DNA of 64,000 bases from Clostridia bacterium (GCA_017934475.1 JAGBJN010000007.1:17163-81162), one strand, 5' to 3'. Positions 8,255 to 16,493 are shown, counted from the first letter of the stretch. Notes: generated from the sequence alone by a model not told the origin. Numbers and translations: made by a program.

Positions 8255-8794
8255 ATGGATAATTATATAATAATACATGGTAGTTTTGGATCAAAAGACG
8301 GAAATTGGTTTCCATGGCTAAAAAATGAATTAGAAAAAGATAATAAAGATGTTGTTGTACCACAAATGCCAATTGGAGTAGAAAACCAGAATTTTGAAAA
8401 TTGGTCCAAAGTGTTAAATGAATTGAATATAAATCATAATACTACTATAATTGCACATAGTATAGCGCCAATATTTGTATGCAAGTATTTAATTACAAAT
8501 AAGATTAAAGTTAAAAAGCTTATATTTGTTTGTGGATTTAATAATTATTTAGGGATAGACAAAGAATTTGATGCAGTTAATGAACCAATGTTTATAGATA
8601 ATTTTGAAGATATAAAAGAATATTGTAACGATATTATTTGCTATTATTCAGATAATGATCCATATGTTAAATTTGAAACAGAAAAAGCATTTGCAGATGC
8701 TATTTCAAATAATCAGTATGTAATAAAAAATGGTGGACATATAAATACTGAAAGCGGGTATACAAAATTTGAGGAAATATTGAGAGTACTATAG
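8255..8794 (+). CDS. RBBP9/YdeN-like serine hydrolase
   Basis: 179 residues, the usual size for this alpha/beta-hydrolase subgroup; AAAAGGAGAAGAA precedes the ATG. YIIIHGSFGS is the first strand with the HG turn. The nucleophile is S69 in IIAHSIAP, where the usual GHSLG is replaced. The acid is D135 in SDNDPYV and the base H162 in NGGHINTESGYTKF, which is typical of RBBP9/YdeN. Esterase or related activity is expected; the substrate is unknown. It follows relic copy 5 directly. Confidence 0.85.
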   Translation: MDNYIIIHGSFGSKDGNWFPWLKNELEKDNKDVVVPQMPIGVENQNFENWSKVLNELNINHNTTIIAHSIAPIFVCKYLITNKIKVKKLIFVCGFNNYLGIDKEFDAVNEPMFIDNFEDIKEYCNDIICYYSDNDPYVKFETEKAFADAISNNQYVIKNGGHINTESGYTKFEEILRVL

Positions 8795-8809
8795 AAGGAG
8801 GAGAGGTTA

Positions 8810-9634
8810 ATGACACTTTTAGCTTCTTGGGCTGCAATTGATACACATGGTACATCATCTGCTTATATTGTTTCTGATAGTAGAATAAGTTGGGGAAATA
8901 AAAAAAATTTTGATTTTGGGAAAAAAGTATTTGCATCAAAAAAATATCCGGAAATATTTGGATATGCTGGAGATGTTTTATTTCCATCAATAGTCTTATC
9001 TCAAATAGTAGATATGATAGATACAGATGTACTATTCAATGAATCTATGAAATGTTCAGAAAAGAATAAGATTGTTTATGAAAAACTTCAGTATTCATTT
9101 TCAAAATATCCTGATGTATATGGTGATAATCCAATTCAAATTATACATATATCAAGAGATACTATATTTGATAAATATCCAGTTTTTCATCATTATTTAT
9201 TAACATGGAATAGAAAATATGGATGGAGCAAAGAAGAAAAAGTGTTTCCAACTAAATCTGGAATTTTGAATGTTTTAGGATCTGGAAAGGAAGAGTTTAA
9301 TAAAAACTATAATGAAAGATATCAACATTGTAGAAACAAATCTACAAGTAGAAATGTTTTTCATTGTTTTATAGATACATTGTATAATATACAGGATACT
9401 ATGTGCGGAGGGCCGCCTCAATTGGTAGGAATATACAGAAAACCCAATACAGCTGCACAAAATTATGGAATTGTATATAATCAAAAAAGATTTTTGTTAG
9501 GAATGGAAGTTCCTAAAGAATCTATGTATAATAAAGTTGAATGGCGTAATGAAAATTTTGAATTATGTGATGGAGTATTAAAGAAAAAATTACAAAATGC
9601 TTCTAGTCAAAAAAATTTGATACGTCGAAATTAA
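8810..9634 (+). CDS. Proteasome/HslV-like Ntn-hydrolase (putative peptidase)
   Basis: 274 residues, with AGAAGGAGGAGAGG before ATG. I recognise no named family, but the N-terminus reads like a proteasome beta or HslV subunit. Met-Thr begins the protein, so removal of Met would expose Thr2 as nucleophile. SAYIVSDSRIS then supplies the Asp-Ser-Arg (D23-R25) of the catalytic Asp17 motif, KKVFAS (K38/K39) fits the catalytic Lys33 region, and GYAGD (51-55) fits the G-x-A-G-D/G turn. Beyond residue 90 it is unfamiliar (segments PVFHHYLLTW, VLGSGKEEF). Lone proteasome-like enzymes occur in bacterial conflict operons, so a defence role is possible but inferred. It lies 15 bases behind the hydrolase gene. 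Confidence 0.6.
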   Translation: MTLLASWAAIDTHGTSSAYIVSDSRISWGNKKNFDFGKKVFASKKYPEIFGYAGDVLFPSIVLSQIVDMIDTDVLFNESMKCSEKNKIVYEKLQYSFSKYPDVYGDNPIQIIHISRDTIFDKYPVFHHYLLTWNRKYGWSKEEKVFPTKSGILNVLGSGKEEFNKNYNERYQHCRNKSTSRNVFHCFIDTLYNIQDTMCGGPPQLVGIYRKPNTAAQNYGIVYNQKRFLLGMEVPKESMYNKVEWRNENFELCDGVLKKKLQNASSQKNLIRRN

Positions 9635-9755
9635 TTAAGGCAACTCCCTGGAAGCTATAAAAAGCTGCGAGGTGCTATGTCTATCTGGAGCAAATTGCTC
9701 CAGTAGACTACTAGGGTATTAACATAAAAATAATATAATTAGAAAGAAGGAATAT
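9635..9755 (+). other. Structured gap: two hairpins of unknown role
   Basis: The gap is much less AT-rich than its surroundings. One hairpin is CTGGAGCAA-A-TTGCTCCAG (about 9694-9712), extendable by GTCTA/TAGAC with a bulge. A second, weaker fold pairs GCAACTC with GAGGTGC around AGCT-ATAAAA-AGCT. There is no T-run, so it is not an ordinary terminator. It could be the end of a mobile element, a recombination site or a small RNA. No known RNA family was recognised. Confidence 0.45.
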
Positions 9756-10970
9756 ATGATTAATATAAACAACAAAATTTGGGATAAATTAAGACTTAAA
9801 GATGTAGAAAAATATTTAGATACTATAGAAGATGATGAAACATTTTTTATGGAATTTAAGGAAGAAGATATAAGAAATGTACAATTAACAAAAGAAATTT
9901 CTGCATTTGCAAATTCGTTTGGAGGGTATGTTTTTTTAGGCGTAAACGATTCTAAAAAAATTGTTGGATGTAGTAGCAAGTGGACAGAATTAAGAATAAA
10001 TACAATAGTATGTAATGGAATTTCTCCTATTCCACAATTTGATATAAAAAAATTTAAGCTTAAAAATTCAAATACATTATATATTATAAAGGTAGAAGAG
10101 GGGGTAAATCCTCCATATATTACGAATGATGGATATATATATCATAGAGTATCATCTTCATCAGACAGAGTGAAAGATGCAAATACGCTTAATAATTTAT
10201 ACTTGAGAAATCAGAATAACATAAAAGATGTTGAAAATAAAATATATATTCCAGAAATATCAGGTACAATTCCAAATAATTTGTGCGGTTATGTTGATTT
10301 TGGATTTTCTTTAATTTCTAAAAATATTGAAAAAACAAAAGAAAAAGTTAGAAAAGCTGATATTGAGAAGATATCAGAAAAATTAAAAGAATATAAACAA
10401 AAATATAGTATTTCAAAAGTAGGATATTCACTATCTATAACTATAGGTGAGCCTATAATGAAAATGGGAGATCAACCAATTTTAACAACTGGAGGACTTT
10501 CAAATTTTATGGAAATACTGCCAGATGGTAGTTTTAGGTGTAGAATAATTATTTGTTCAGAAAATGATAGCAGTATAGCAAATATTTCTTTAATAACTAT
10601 GATACATTCGTTATTTAAAGAAATATATGAAGTAGTATTTGGAAATAATTTTGTTTCGAATTTTATTCAAGCAAAAAAATATGAAAAGCTTACGGTTTTA
10701 AAACTGTTTCAACCTAAAATAGTAGTAACAGGAGAATCAAAATATGTAGAAAGATTTAACAAGTTATTTAATGATCATATTATAAAATATGGTAATAATA
10801 TAATTTCTACTAATAATAGAATTCCTTTAAATGGGTTTGTTAATATAGATAAAAGCTTGTTTGATTTAAATAAAGTAAAATTTAATAATGATAACTTATA
10901 TGGCCAATTGTTTTATACTAGTTATTTTTTACTTGGATATATTGATGATTTTTATATAGATAATGATTAA
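9756..10970 (+). CDS. AlbA_2 (Schlafen-like) domain protein
   Basis: 404 residues; AGAAAGAAGGAATAT precedes the ATG. The N-terminal ~130 residues match the AlbA_2 domain: ETFFMEFKEED (28-38), the invariant FANSFGGYVFLGV (51-63), and YHRVSSSSDRV near residue 130. In other proteins this domain binds nucleic acid or nucleotides and is often joined to a helix-turn-helix. Here the C-terminal 270 residues are not a recognisable HTH and look alpha/beta. The gene lies 9 bases before the recombinase gene, so the two are probably co-transcribed and belong to the same mobile unit. Confidence 0.72.
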   Translation: MININNKIWDKLRLKDVEKYLDTIEDDETFFMEFKEEDIRNVQLTKEISAFANSFGGYVFLGVNDSKKIVGCSSKWTELRINTIVCNGISPIPQFDIKKFKLKNSNTLYIIKVEEGVNPPYITNDGYIYHRVSSSSDRVKDANTLNNLYLRNQNNIKDVENKIYIPEISGTIPNNLCGYVDFGFSLISKNIEKTKEKVRKADIEKISEKLKEYKQKYSISKVGYSLSITIGEPIMKMGDQPILTTGGLSNFMEILPDGSFRCRIIICSENDSSIANISLITMIHSLFKEIYEVVFGNNFVSNFIQAKKYEKLTVLKLFQPKIVVTGESKYVERFNKLFNDHIIKYGNNIISTNNRIPLNGFVNIDKSLFDLNKVKFNNDNLYGQLFYTSYFLLGYIDDFYIDND

Positions 10971-10979
10971 GGAGTTTAA

Positions 10980-12185
10980 ATGGGATATAATGTAGCAGCA
11001 TATTTGAGATTATCAAAAGAAGATAATGAAAATATGGAATCAAATAGTATAATTAATCAAAGAGAATTAATAGAACAATATATTAGAAGTAAAAGTGATT
11101 TACAATTAGTAGATTACTATATTGATGATGGGTATAGTGGTACTAATTTTAATAGACCAGGATTTAGAAGATTATTACAAGATATGAAAAATAAAAAGAT
11201 TAATTGTATAATTGTAAAAGATTTATCAAGATTTGCAAGAAGTCATATAGAAGCGGATATGTATTTTGAAAATATCTTTCCTGCCTTGAATATTAGATTT
11301 ATATCTGTGATAGAAAATATAGATAGTTTTGAAAATCCAGATTCAATGGACAACCTTATTGTTCCATTTAAAAACTTATTAAATGATGCTTATGCAAAAG
11401 ATATATCTAAAAAGGTAAGAAGTGCATTATTAACTAAAAGATTAAATGGAGAATTTATTGGAACTTCTGCTACATATGGATATTTAAAAGATCCAAAAGA
11501 TAAACATAAATTAATAATTGATAAAGTTGCGTCAAAATATGTTATTCAAATATTTGATAGTGCGAAGAAAGGAAAAACTGCAAGTGAAATAGCAAATGAG
11601 TTAAATAAAAGTGATGTATTAACACCATATACATATAAAGTCAAAAATGATAATATTGGAGTAGATAAAAAGTGGAATGCCAAAATGATTAATGTAATAC
11701 TTCAAAATAGAGTATACATTGGCGAATTAATTCAAGGTAAAAAGAAGGTAGAAAATTATCGTACACATAAACTGGTTTCAACCAATAAAGATGAATGGAT
11801 AATAACTGAAAATCACCATGAGCCAATTATATCTAAAGAAGATTTTGATAATGTTCAAGAAATAATTAAAAATAATAAATGTGCTAGAAGTAATAAAGAA
11901 AAAGATTTATTTTATAGTTTTTTGAAGTGTGCAGATTGTGGAAGTGCATTCACATTAAGAAAAGTTAAAAATTATGAATACTATCATTGTACGTCGTATG
12001 TAAGAAATGGCTCATGTACAAACCATTCTATAAGAAAAGATAAACTAGTTGGATTAGTAATTGAAGAACTAAATAAAAAGTTTAAAAGAAATAAAATTAA
12101 TGTTTTAACAAGAGATATTTTATTAAAAAATATAAATAGTATCATTATATTTCAAAATGGAGAAGTTACAATAAATTTCAAATAA
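10980..12185 (+). CDS. Large serine recombinase (site-specific integrase)
   Basis: 401 residues; AAGGAGTTTAA precedes ATG. The order is a resolvase catalytic domain (VAAYLRLSKED with nucleophile S12, DGYSGTNFNRPGF, and KDLSRFARS with the catalytic arginines R84/R87), a recombinase domain (about 160-290), and a zinc ribbon with C317, C320, C337 and C346. Most relatives carry 450-600 residues; the long C-terminal coiled coil is almost absent here. Such enzymes integrate DNA circles between attP and attB without host factors. It ends 14 bases before rbgA, whose 5' end shows repeated relics upstream, which points to rbgA as the integration target. The long gap between subunit contacts and the lack of the coiled coil may affect direction control. 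Confidence 0.93.
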   Translation: MGYNVAAYLRLSKEDNENMESNSIINQRELIEQYIRSKSDLQLVDYYIDDGYSGTNFNRPGFRRLLQDMKNKKINCIIVKDLSRFARSHIEADMYFENIFPALNIRFISVIENIDSFENPDSMDNLIVPFKNLLNDAYAKDISKKVRSALLTKRLNGEFIGTSATYGYLKDPKDKHKLIIDKVASKYVIQIFDSAKKGKTASEIANELNKSDVLTPYTYKVKNDNIGVDKKWNAKMINVILQNRVYIGELIQGKKKVENYRTHKLVSTNKDEWIITENHHEPIISKEDFDNVQEIIKNNKCARSNKEKDLFYSFLKCADCGSAFTLRKVKNYEYYHCTSYVRNGSCTNHSIRKDKLVGLVIEELNKKFKRNKINVLTRDILLKNINSIIIFQNGEVTINFK

Positions 12186-12250
12186 AGGAGTGAATATAGA
12201 TGGAGAAAGAACAAGAAAATAGTTATCACAAAATCAACCTTAACTGGTAT
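12181..12250 (+). other. Candidate attachment site at the 5' end of rbgA
   Basis: The sequence AAAGGAGTGAATATAGATGGAGAA followed, 30 bases later, by CTTAACTGG is the intact counterpart of the five relics upstream (GGAAGTGATATAGATGGAGAA...TTAACTGG). All copies are alike up to the Asn-Trp codons and differ afterwards. A serine-recombinase crossover near AACTGG would explain this. The exact core dinucleotide cannot be read from one sequence. Confidence 0.5.
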
Positions 12251-13120
12251 CCAGGACATATGGCAAAAACTAAAAAACAAATAATAGAAGATTTGAAGTT
12301 AATAGATATAGTTGTAGAAATATTAGATGCAAGAATACCAAAGTCTAGTAGAAATCCTGATTTGGCTGTATGGACAAAAGGAAAGAAAAAGATAATAGTG
12401 TTAAATAAATATGATTTAGCAGATGAGAAAGAAAATAAAAAATGGATTTCATATTTTCAAAAACAAGGGATGTCTGTTGTACTTACTAATTCTGTTTCAG
12501 GTGATGGAATAAATAATGTAATAAAAGAAATAGAAAAAGTTGGTGAAGAAAATAAGACAAACTTTGCTCAAAAAGGTAGAACAGGTAGAGCATTAAGAGT
12601 AATGGTAACAGGAATTCCTAATGTAGGTAAATCTTCTTTTATAAATAGAATAACAAAGAAAACATCAGCTGGTGTTGGAAATAAACCAGGCTTTACAAAA
12701 CAAAAACAATGGATAAGAGTTAATGAAAAGATAGATTTAATGGATACTCCAGGTATTTTATGGCCTAAATTAGAACCAGAAGAAGTTGCGATTAATTTAG
12801 CTATAACTGGTACAATAAAAGACGAGATAATTGAAAAGATTGAGGTAGCATATTATTTACTAAAATATTTACTAGAAAATAATAGAGAAGAACTTTGCAA
12901 CAGATATTCTTTAAAAATAGAAGATATTGATGAAATATTAAGTAATGAGAATCAAATGGAAAATGAAAATATAATGGAAGTATTATATTTAATAGGTAAA
13001 AAGAGAGGTGCTCTTGTATCAGGTGGACAAGTTGATGAAGACAAGGTTGCAAATCTTTTACTAGATGAATTTAGAAGCGGAAAACTTGGAAAAATAACTA
13101 TTGAGAAAGTTGGAGATTAA
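12200..13120 (+). CDS. rbgA: Ribosome biogenesis GTPase A (YlqF/RbgA)
   Basis: 306 residues. It is a circularly permuted GTPase: G4 NKYD at 69-72 comes before G1 GIPNVGKSS (138-146) and G3 DTPG (182-185). It acts late in assembly of the 50S subunit. The family signature NWYPGHMAKTKKQ lies at 15-27. The first 13 residues (MEKEQENSYHKIN) are an extra, poorly conserved lead that also varies among the upstream relics. AAAGGAGTGA is the ribosome binding site. The TAA overlaps the ATG of mrnC (TAATG), so the pair is translationally coupled. Its 5' end appears to be the insertion hotspot for the accessory region to its left, so its promoter is now supplied by inserted DNA. Confidence 0.96.
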   Translation: MEKEQENSYHKINLNWYPGHMAKTKKQIIEDLKLIDIVVEILDARIPKSSRNPDLAVWTKGKKKIIVLNKYDLADEKENKKWISYFQKQGMSVVLTNSVSGDGINNVIKEIEKVGEENKTNFAQKGRTGRALRVMVTGIPNVGKSSFINRITKKTSAGVGNKPGFTKQKQWIRVNEKIDLMDTPGILWPKLEPEEVAINLAITGTIKDEIIEKIEVAYYLLKYLLENNREELCNRYSLKIEDIDEILSNENQMENENIMEVLYLIGKKRGALVSGGQVDEDKVANLLLDEFRSGKLGKITIEKVGD

Positions 13121-13527
13121 TGGAAGAATTAATAGAAAGAAAAAAGGATATATCAGAAGTAAAACTAATGCCACCTCTAGTATGGGCTTATGTTGGTGAT
13201 AATGTATATGAATTATTTATAAGAACATATCTTGTAAATAATTCAAAAATGAATCCACATAAACTACATGTAGAGGCTATTAAGTATGTTAAGGCACAAG
13301 CACAAGCAGAAATATTAGAAGAACTACAAGATTTTTTAACTGATGAAGAAAAAGATATAGTAAGAAGAGGAAGAAATGCTGAAAATCATCATCTTCCTAA
13401 AAATGCAAATATAGCAGATTATTCTCATGCAACAGCATTTGAAGCATTAATTGGTTATTTATATTTAACAAAACAAGATGAAAGATTAAAAGAAATATTT
13501 AATAAAATAAAGGAAATAAAAAAATAA
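13120..13527 (+). CDS. mrnC: Mini-ribonuclease III
   Basis: 135 residues, the normal length of this dsRNA-binding-domain-free RNase III. The catalytic segment is LVWAYVGDNVYE, with D27 and E31 as metal ligands, followed by the family motifs RRGRNAE and FEALIGYLYL. It matures 23S rRNA ends in Firmicutes. The ATG overlaps the rbgA stop by one base, coupling two 50S maturation factors. Confidence 0.95.
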   Translation: MEELIERKKDISEVKLMPPLVWAYVGDNVYELFIRTYLVNNSKMNPHKLHVEAIKYVKAQAQAEILEELQDFLTDEEKDIVRRGRNAENHHLPKNANIADYSHATAFEALIGYLYLTKQDERLKEIFNKIKEIKK

Positions 13528-13528
13528 A

Positions 13529-14281
13529 TTGGAAAGATATATTGATATATATAATAAAACAGAAAACTGCAATATAAAAGCAAAGATGTTCTATGATGAT
13601 AAAAATAAAATTGAAAATGTCTTTGTTTTTTGTCATGGATTTTGTAGTGGAAAAGGAAGTAATTCAGTACAAGTAGTTGCAAATCGATTATTAGAATTAG
13701 GATATACATCTATATCCTTTGATTTCCCTGCACATATTGATAGTGAACAAAAGGAAGATAAACTAACAGTAAATGTTTGTGTTTCATACATTAATTCTGT
13801 TTTAGAATATATAAAAGAAACATATGGAAATAACGTAAAAATATCATTTTATGCAATAAGTTTTGGAGCATATATTTTAATGAATAAATTAATAGGGGAT
13901 AATAATGAATATCAAAATATTATTTTAAGATCACCTGCATTTAATATGAAGGACATTTTAGTAAATTGTCTATTAAAAGACTCTTTTGAGAATTATAAAA
14001 ATAATGGTATAGCAAAAGCTGGACATGAAGGAAAAATAGAAGTACCATATTCATTTTATGAAGATTTAATAAAGCATAATTTATATGAAATATATAAAGA
14101 AAAAAGAAAAATATTAATTATACAAGGAAAACAAGATGATACTGCTTTAATTGAAGATACATATAGATTTATAAGTAATAGGAAAGAAATCGAATTAATT
14201 GAATTAGATGGTGTTAAACATCATATGAGTCCAGAAGAAATAAAAGAATCTGTTGAAATAATGATAAATAAATTAAAGTAA
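13529..14281 (+). CDS. Alpha/beta hydrolase, serine esterase/peptidase type
   Basis: 250 residues from a TTG at 13529, one base after the mrnC stop; AAAGGAAAT (13509-13516) is the ribosome binding site. Motifs: VFVFCHGFCSGKGSN (oxyanion HG turn), the nucleophile elbow YAISFGAY with S111, an acid near IIQGKQDDTALI, and the base in GVKHHMSPEE. Strand and motif order match the alpha/beta hydrolase fold. The substrate is unknown. The gene follows rbgA-mrnC in the same direction and probably shares their transcript. Confidence 0.85.
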   Translation: MERYIDIYNKTENCNIKAKMFYDDKNKIENVFVFCHGFCSGKGSNSVQVVANRLLELGYTSISFDFPAHIDSEQKEDKLTVNVCVSYINSVLEYIKETYGNNVKISFYAISFGAYILMNKLIGDNNEYQNIILRSPAFNMKDILVNCLLKDSFENYKNNGIAKAGHEGKIEVPYSFYEDLIKHNLYEIYKEKRKILIIQGKQDDTALIEDTYRFISNRKEIELIELDGVKHHMSPEEIKESVEIMINKLK

Positions 14282-14315
14282 AAAATATGTAAAAAATAGT
14301 GAGGTGTTACATAGT

Positions 14316-15431
14316 ATGGATAATAGAATAAATAAACTAGCTTCAAATTTATTAAAACATTCAGTAAAATTGCAAAAAGGTGAAAACATTTTAATAGAAA
14401 TGTTAGGAACAGATTGTTCAGATTTAGCTGATGAATTAATTAAACAAGCAAAAGAAATTGGAGCAAGCACAGAAATAACAATAACAGATTATAAAAAACT
14501 AAAAGAATTTTTATTAGTTTGTAGTGAAGAAGAGTTAAAAGAATATGCTGAAACTGATTTAGAAAAGATGAAAAAAGCAGATGCATATATAGGAATTAGA
14601 TCAGCTAATCCAAGAGAACTAGATGGTATACCTAAAGAAAAGATGGAAATGTATAATAAACTTTATCAAATGCCAGTACATTTTGAAGAAAGAGTAAAAA
14701 ATACAAAATGGTGTATTTTAAGATATCCAAATGAGTGGCTAGCAAAACTTGCTAAAATGAGTTTAGAGGAATTTACTGATTATTTCTATAAAGTATGCAC
14801 AGTTGATTATGATAAAATGGAAAAGGCAATGGATCCTTTAAAAGAATTATTAAGCAATACAAAGAATGTACATATTATAGGACCTGGAACTGATTTAAGG
14901 TTTAGTGTTGAAGGAATACCTGCTGAAAAGTATTATGGAACATTTAATATTCCAGATGGAGAAGTAGCATCATGCCCAACCAAATACAGTGCTAATGGAT
15001 ATATAACATATAATACTGAAACAGTATATAATGGGATTACATTTAATAATATTTATTTTGAATTAAAAGACGGGAAAATAATAAAAGCAGAAGCAGGTGA
15101 AAAAACAAATGAACTAAATGAAATTCTAGATACTGATGAAGGTGCAAGATATATTGGAGAATTTGCATTTGGATTAAATCCATATGTAAAAAACACAATG
15201 GGAGATACTCTATTTGATGAAAAAGTAGCAGGAAGTTTTCATTTTACACCCGGAACTGCACTAGAAGAAAGTGATAATGGTAATAGATCAAATATTCATT
15301 GGGATATAGTTTGTATACAAACTCCAGAATTTGGTGGAGGAGAAATATACTTTGATGATGTACTAATTAGAAAAGATGGAAGATTTATATTAGAAGAATT
15401 AAAAAAATTAAATCCAGAAAATTTAATGTAA
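14316..15431 (+). CDS. pepS: Aminopeptidase, M29 family (AmpS/PepS)
   Basis: 371 residues. I start at ATG 14316, because GTGAGGTG (14299-14306) is a well-placed ribosome binding site; a GTG at 14304 lies inside it. Metal-binding residues of the M29 family are present: the Glu in IGEFAFGLNP, the His in GSFHFTPG, and the His and Asp in NIHWDIV. It removes N-terminal residues from peptides in the cytosol using two metal ions. The gene ends in a strong terminator. Confidence 0.92.
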   Translation: MDNRINKLASNLLKHSVKLQKGENILIEMLGTDCSDLADELIKQAKEIGASTEITITDYKKLKEFLLVCSEEELKEYAETDLEKMKKADAYIGIRSANPRELDGIPKEKMEMYNKLYQMPVHFEERVKNTKWCILRYPNEWLAKLAKMSLEEFTDYFYKVCTVDYDKMEKAMDPLKELLSNTKNVHIIGPGTDLRFSVEGIPAEKYYGTFNIPDGEVASCPTKYSANGYITYNTETVYNGITFNNIYFELKDGKIIKAEAGEKTNELNEILDTDEGARYIGEFAFGLNPYVKNTMGDTLFDEKVAGSFHFTPGTALEESDNGNRSNIHWDIVCIQTPEFGGGEIYFDDVLIRKDGRFILEELKKLNPENLM

Positions 15432-15464
15432 AAAAGAACTTTTCATAAGAAAAGTTCTTTTTGT
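15432..15464 (+). terminator. Intrinsic terminator after pepS (probably bidirectional)
   Basis: AAAAGAACTTTTC-ATAA-GAAAAGTTCTTTT with A-rich left and T-rich right flanks. It lies between the converging pepS and dinD genes and can serve both. Confidence 0.85.
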
Positions 15465-15470
15465 TAAGGG

Positions 15471-16313
15471 TTAACAATATTTATCTAATACTTTTGTACT
15501 CTCATCATTTTCTTTTTCTAATTGTTTCAGGCTTTTCTTTGGTGTAGGTAATTCTTCAGGCATAGTTCCTCCAAGTTTTTTAATAGTATTTCTAACAGCT
15601 TTTCCAACTTCATGATGAGTAATGCAAGCTTTATTTTCTGTGTTTATTTTATCTCTTTTTAATTTAGATTCAGTTTGAGTTATACGGAATAGGTTAGCAG
15701 CTAATTCTTCGCTACACATGTTGTCTAAAATATCTTCTCTATATCTTAGACCTTTTCTTTTTGCAATATCATCAGCAGTTTCTCCATTATATAATCCCTT
15801 ATAACCTTCATTATGAAACTTATCAAAGTTTTTAACACCTGCATTTCTTGCTGCAATATTTAGTGAATAATTACCTTTCTTTGTAAGATTTCTTTGATAG
15901 AATCGTTTTTCATCTTCTGTAAGCATACTGTATTCTTTTTCTGTAAGTTCTTGCTTTCTAGTTTGTACTGCAAAATATGTTTGAGCTAGGGCAATTACTT
16001 TTTTTCTTGAATCACCATTTTGAGCAATTAAGTAACATGCGTAACGAGTTAGTTTGTAATCTTTTATAATTTGTTCTCTACCTTTACCAGAAATTATTGG
16101 CTTGTCGGAGCCGACAAAACAATCAAGTACATTTATACCACTGTTTTCACAAGCATCCATTGCTTTTGAAATTACACCTTCAAATTTTCTCCATTCAGAA
16201 TATTGAAGTATCTTTTGTAATTCTCTTGCATACCAAAATTCTTTTCCTTCTTCATCTGTGTGTTTAATACTTTCAAAATCATTTGTGTAATTTGTTTCTA
16301 ATTCTTTTTTCAT
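15471..16313 (-). CDS. dinD: DNA damage-inducible protein D
   Basis: 280 residues on the minus strand. I start at the ATG whose complement is at 16311-16313, because AAAGGAGTG lies 7 bases upstream; the upstream GTG frame start is inside that site. The protein matches DinD: KHTDEEGKEFWYARELQKIL opening, DYKLTRYACYLIAQNGD, and the conserved NIAARNAGV. In E. coli DinD is SOS-induced and inhibits RecA-filament function. Here a LexA-type box lies at 16390-16403, consistent with SOS control. It is one of only three supported genes on this strand. Confidence 0.92.
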   Translation of the reverse strand: MKKELETNYTNDFESIKHTDEEGKEFWYARELQKILQYSEWRKFEGVISKAMDACENSGINVLDCFVGSDKPIISGKGREQIIKDYKLTRYACYLIAQNGDSRKKVIALAQTYFAVQTRKQELTEKEYSMLTEDEKRFYQRNLTKKGNYSLNIAARNAGVKNFDKFHNEGYKGLYNGETADDIAKRKGLRYREDILDNMCSEELAANLFRITQTESKLKRDKINTENKACITHHEVGKAVRNTIKKLGGTMPEELPTPKKSLKQLEKENDESTKVLDKYC

Positions 16314-16389
16314 AAGAACCACTCCTTTATAATAGATTAGTTCTTACTACATTTATTGGTATATTATATATTACATTTATTATTACTTT

Positions 16390-16403
16390 TGAACTTATGT
16401 TTG
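16390..16403 (-). promoter_or_regulatory. LexA (DinR) box upstream of dinD
   Basis: TGAACTTATGTTTG matches the Gram-positive SOS operator CGAACRNRYGTTYG at the GAAC...GTTT half-sites. It lies about 80 bases before the dinD start, next to a possible TATAAT (minus strand, near 16365). Function inferred from consensus and the target gene. Confidence 0.65.
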
Positions 16404-16461
16404 TATTTTATCATCTTGATATTTTATTGTCAAGTAAAACTTTACTATATATAAAAATAAA

Positions 16462-16489
16462 AAAGAACTTTTCTTTTGAAAAGTTCTTT
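16462..16489 (-). terminator. Intrinsic terminator after tRNA-Glu
   Basis: Minus strand: AAAGAACTTTTC-AAAA-GAAAAGTTCTTT followed by TTTATTTTTA. The stem is nearly the same sequence as the pepS terminator at 15432-15464. Confidence 0.85.
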
Positions 16490-16493
16490 GAAT

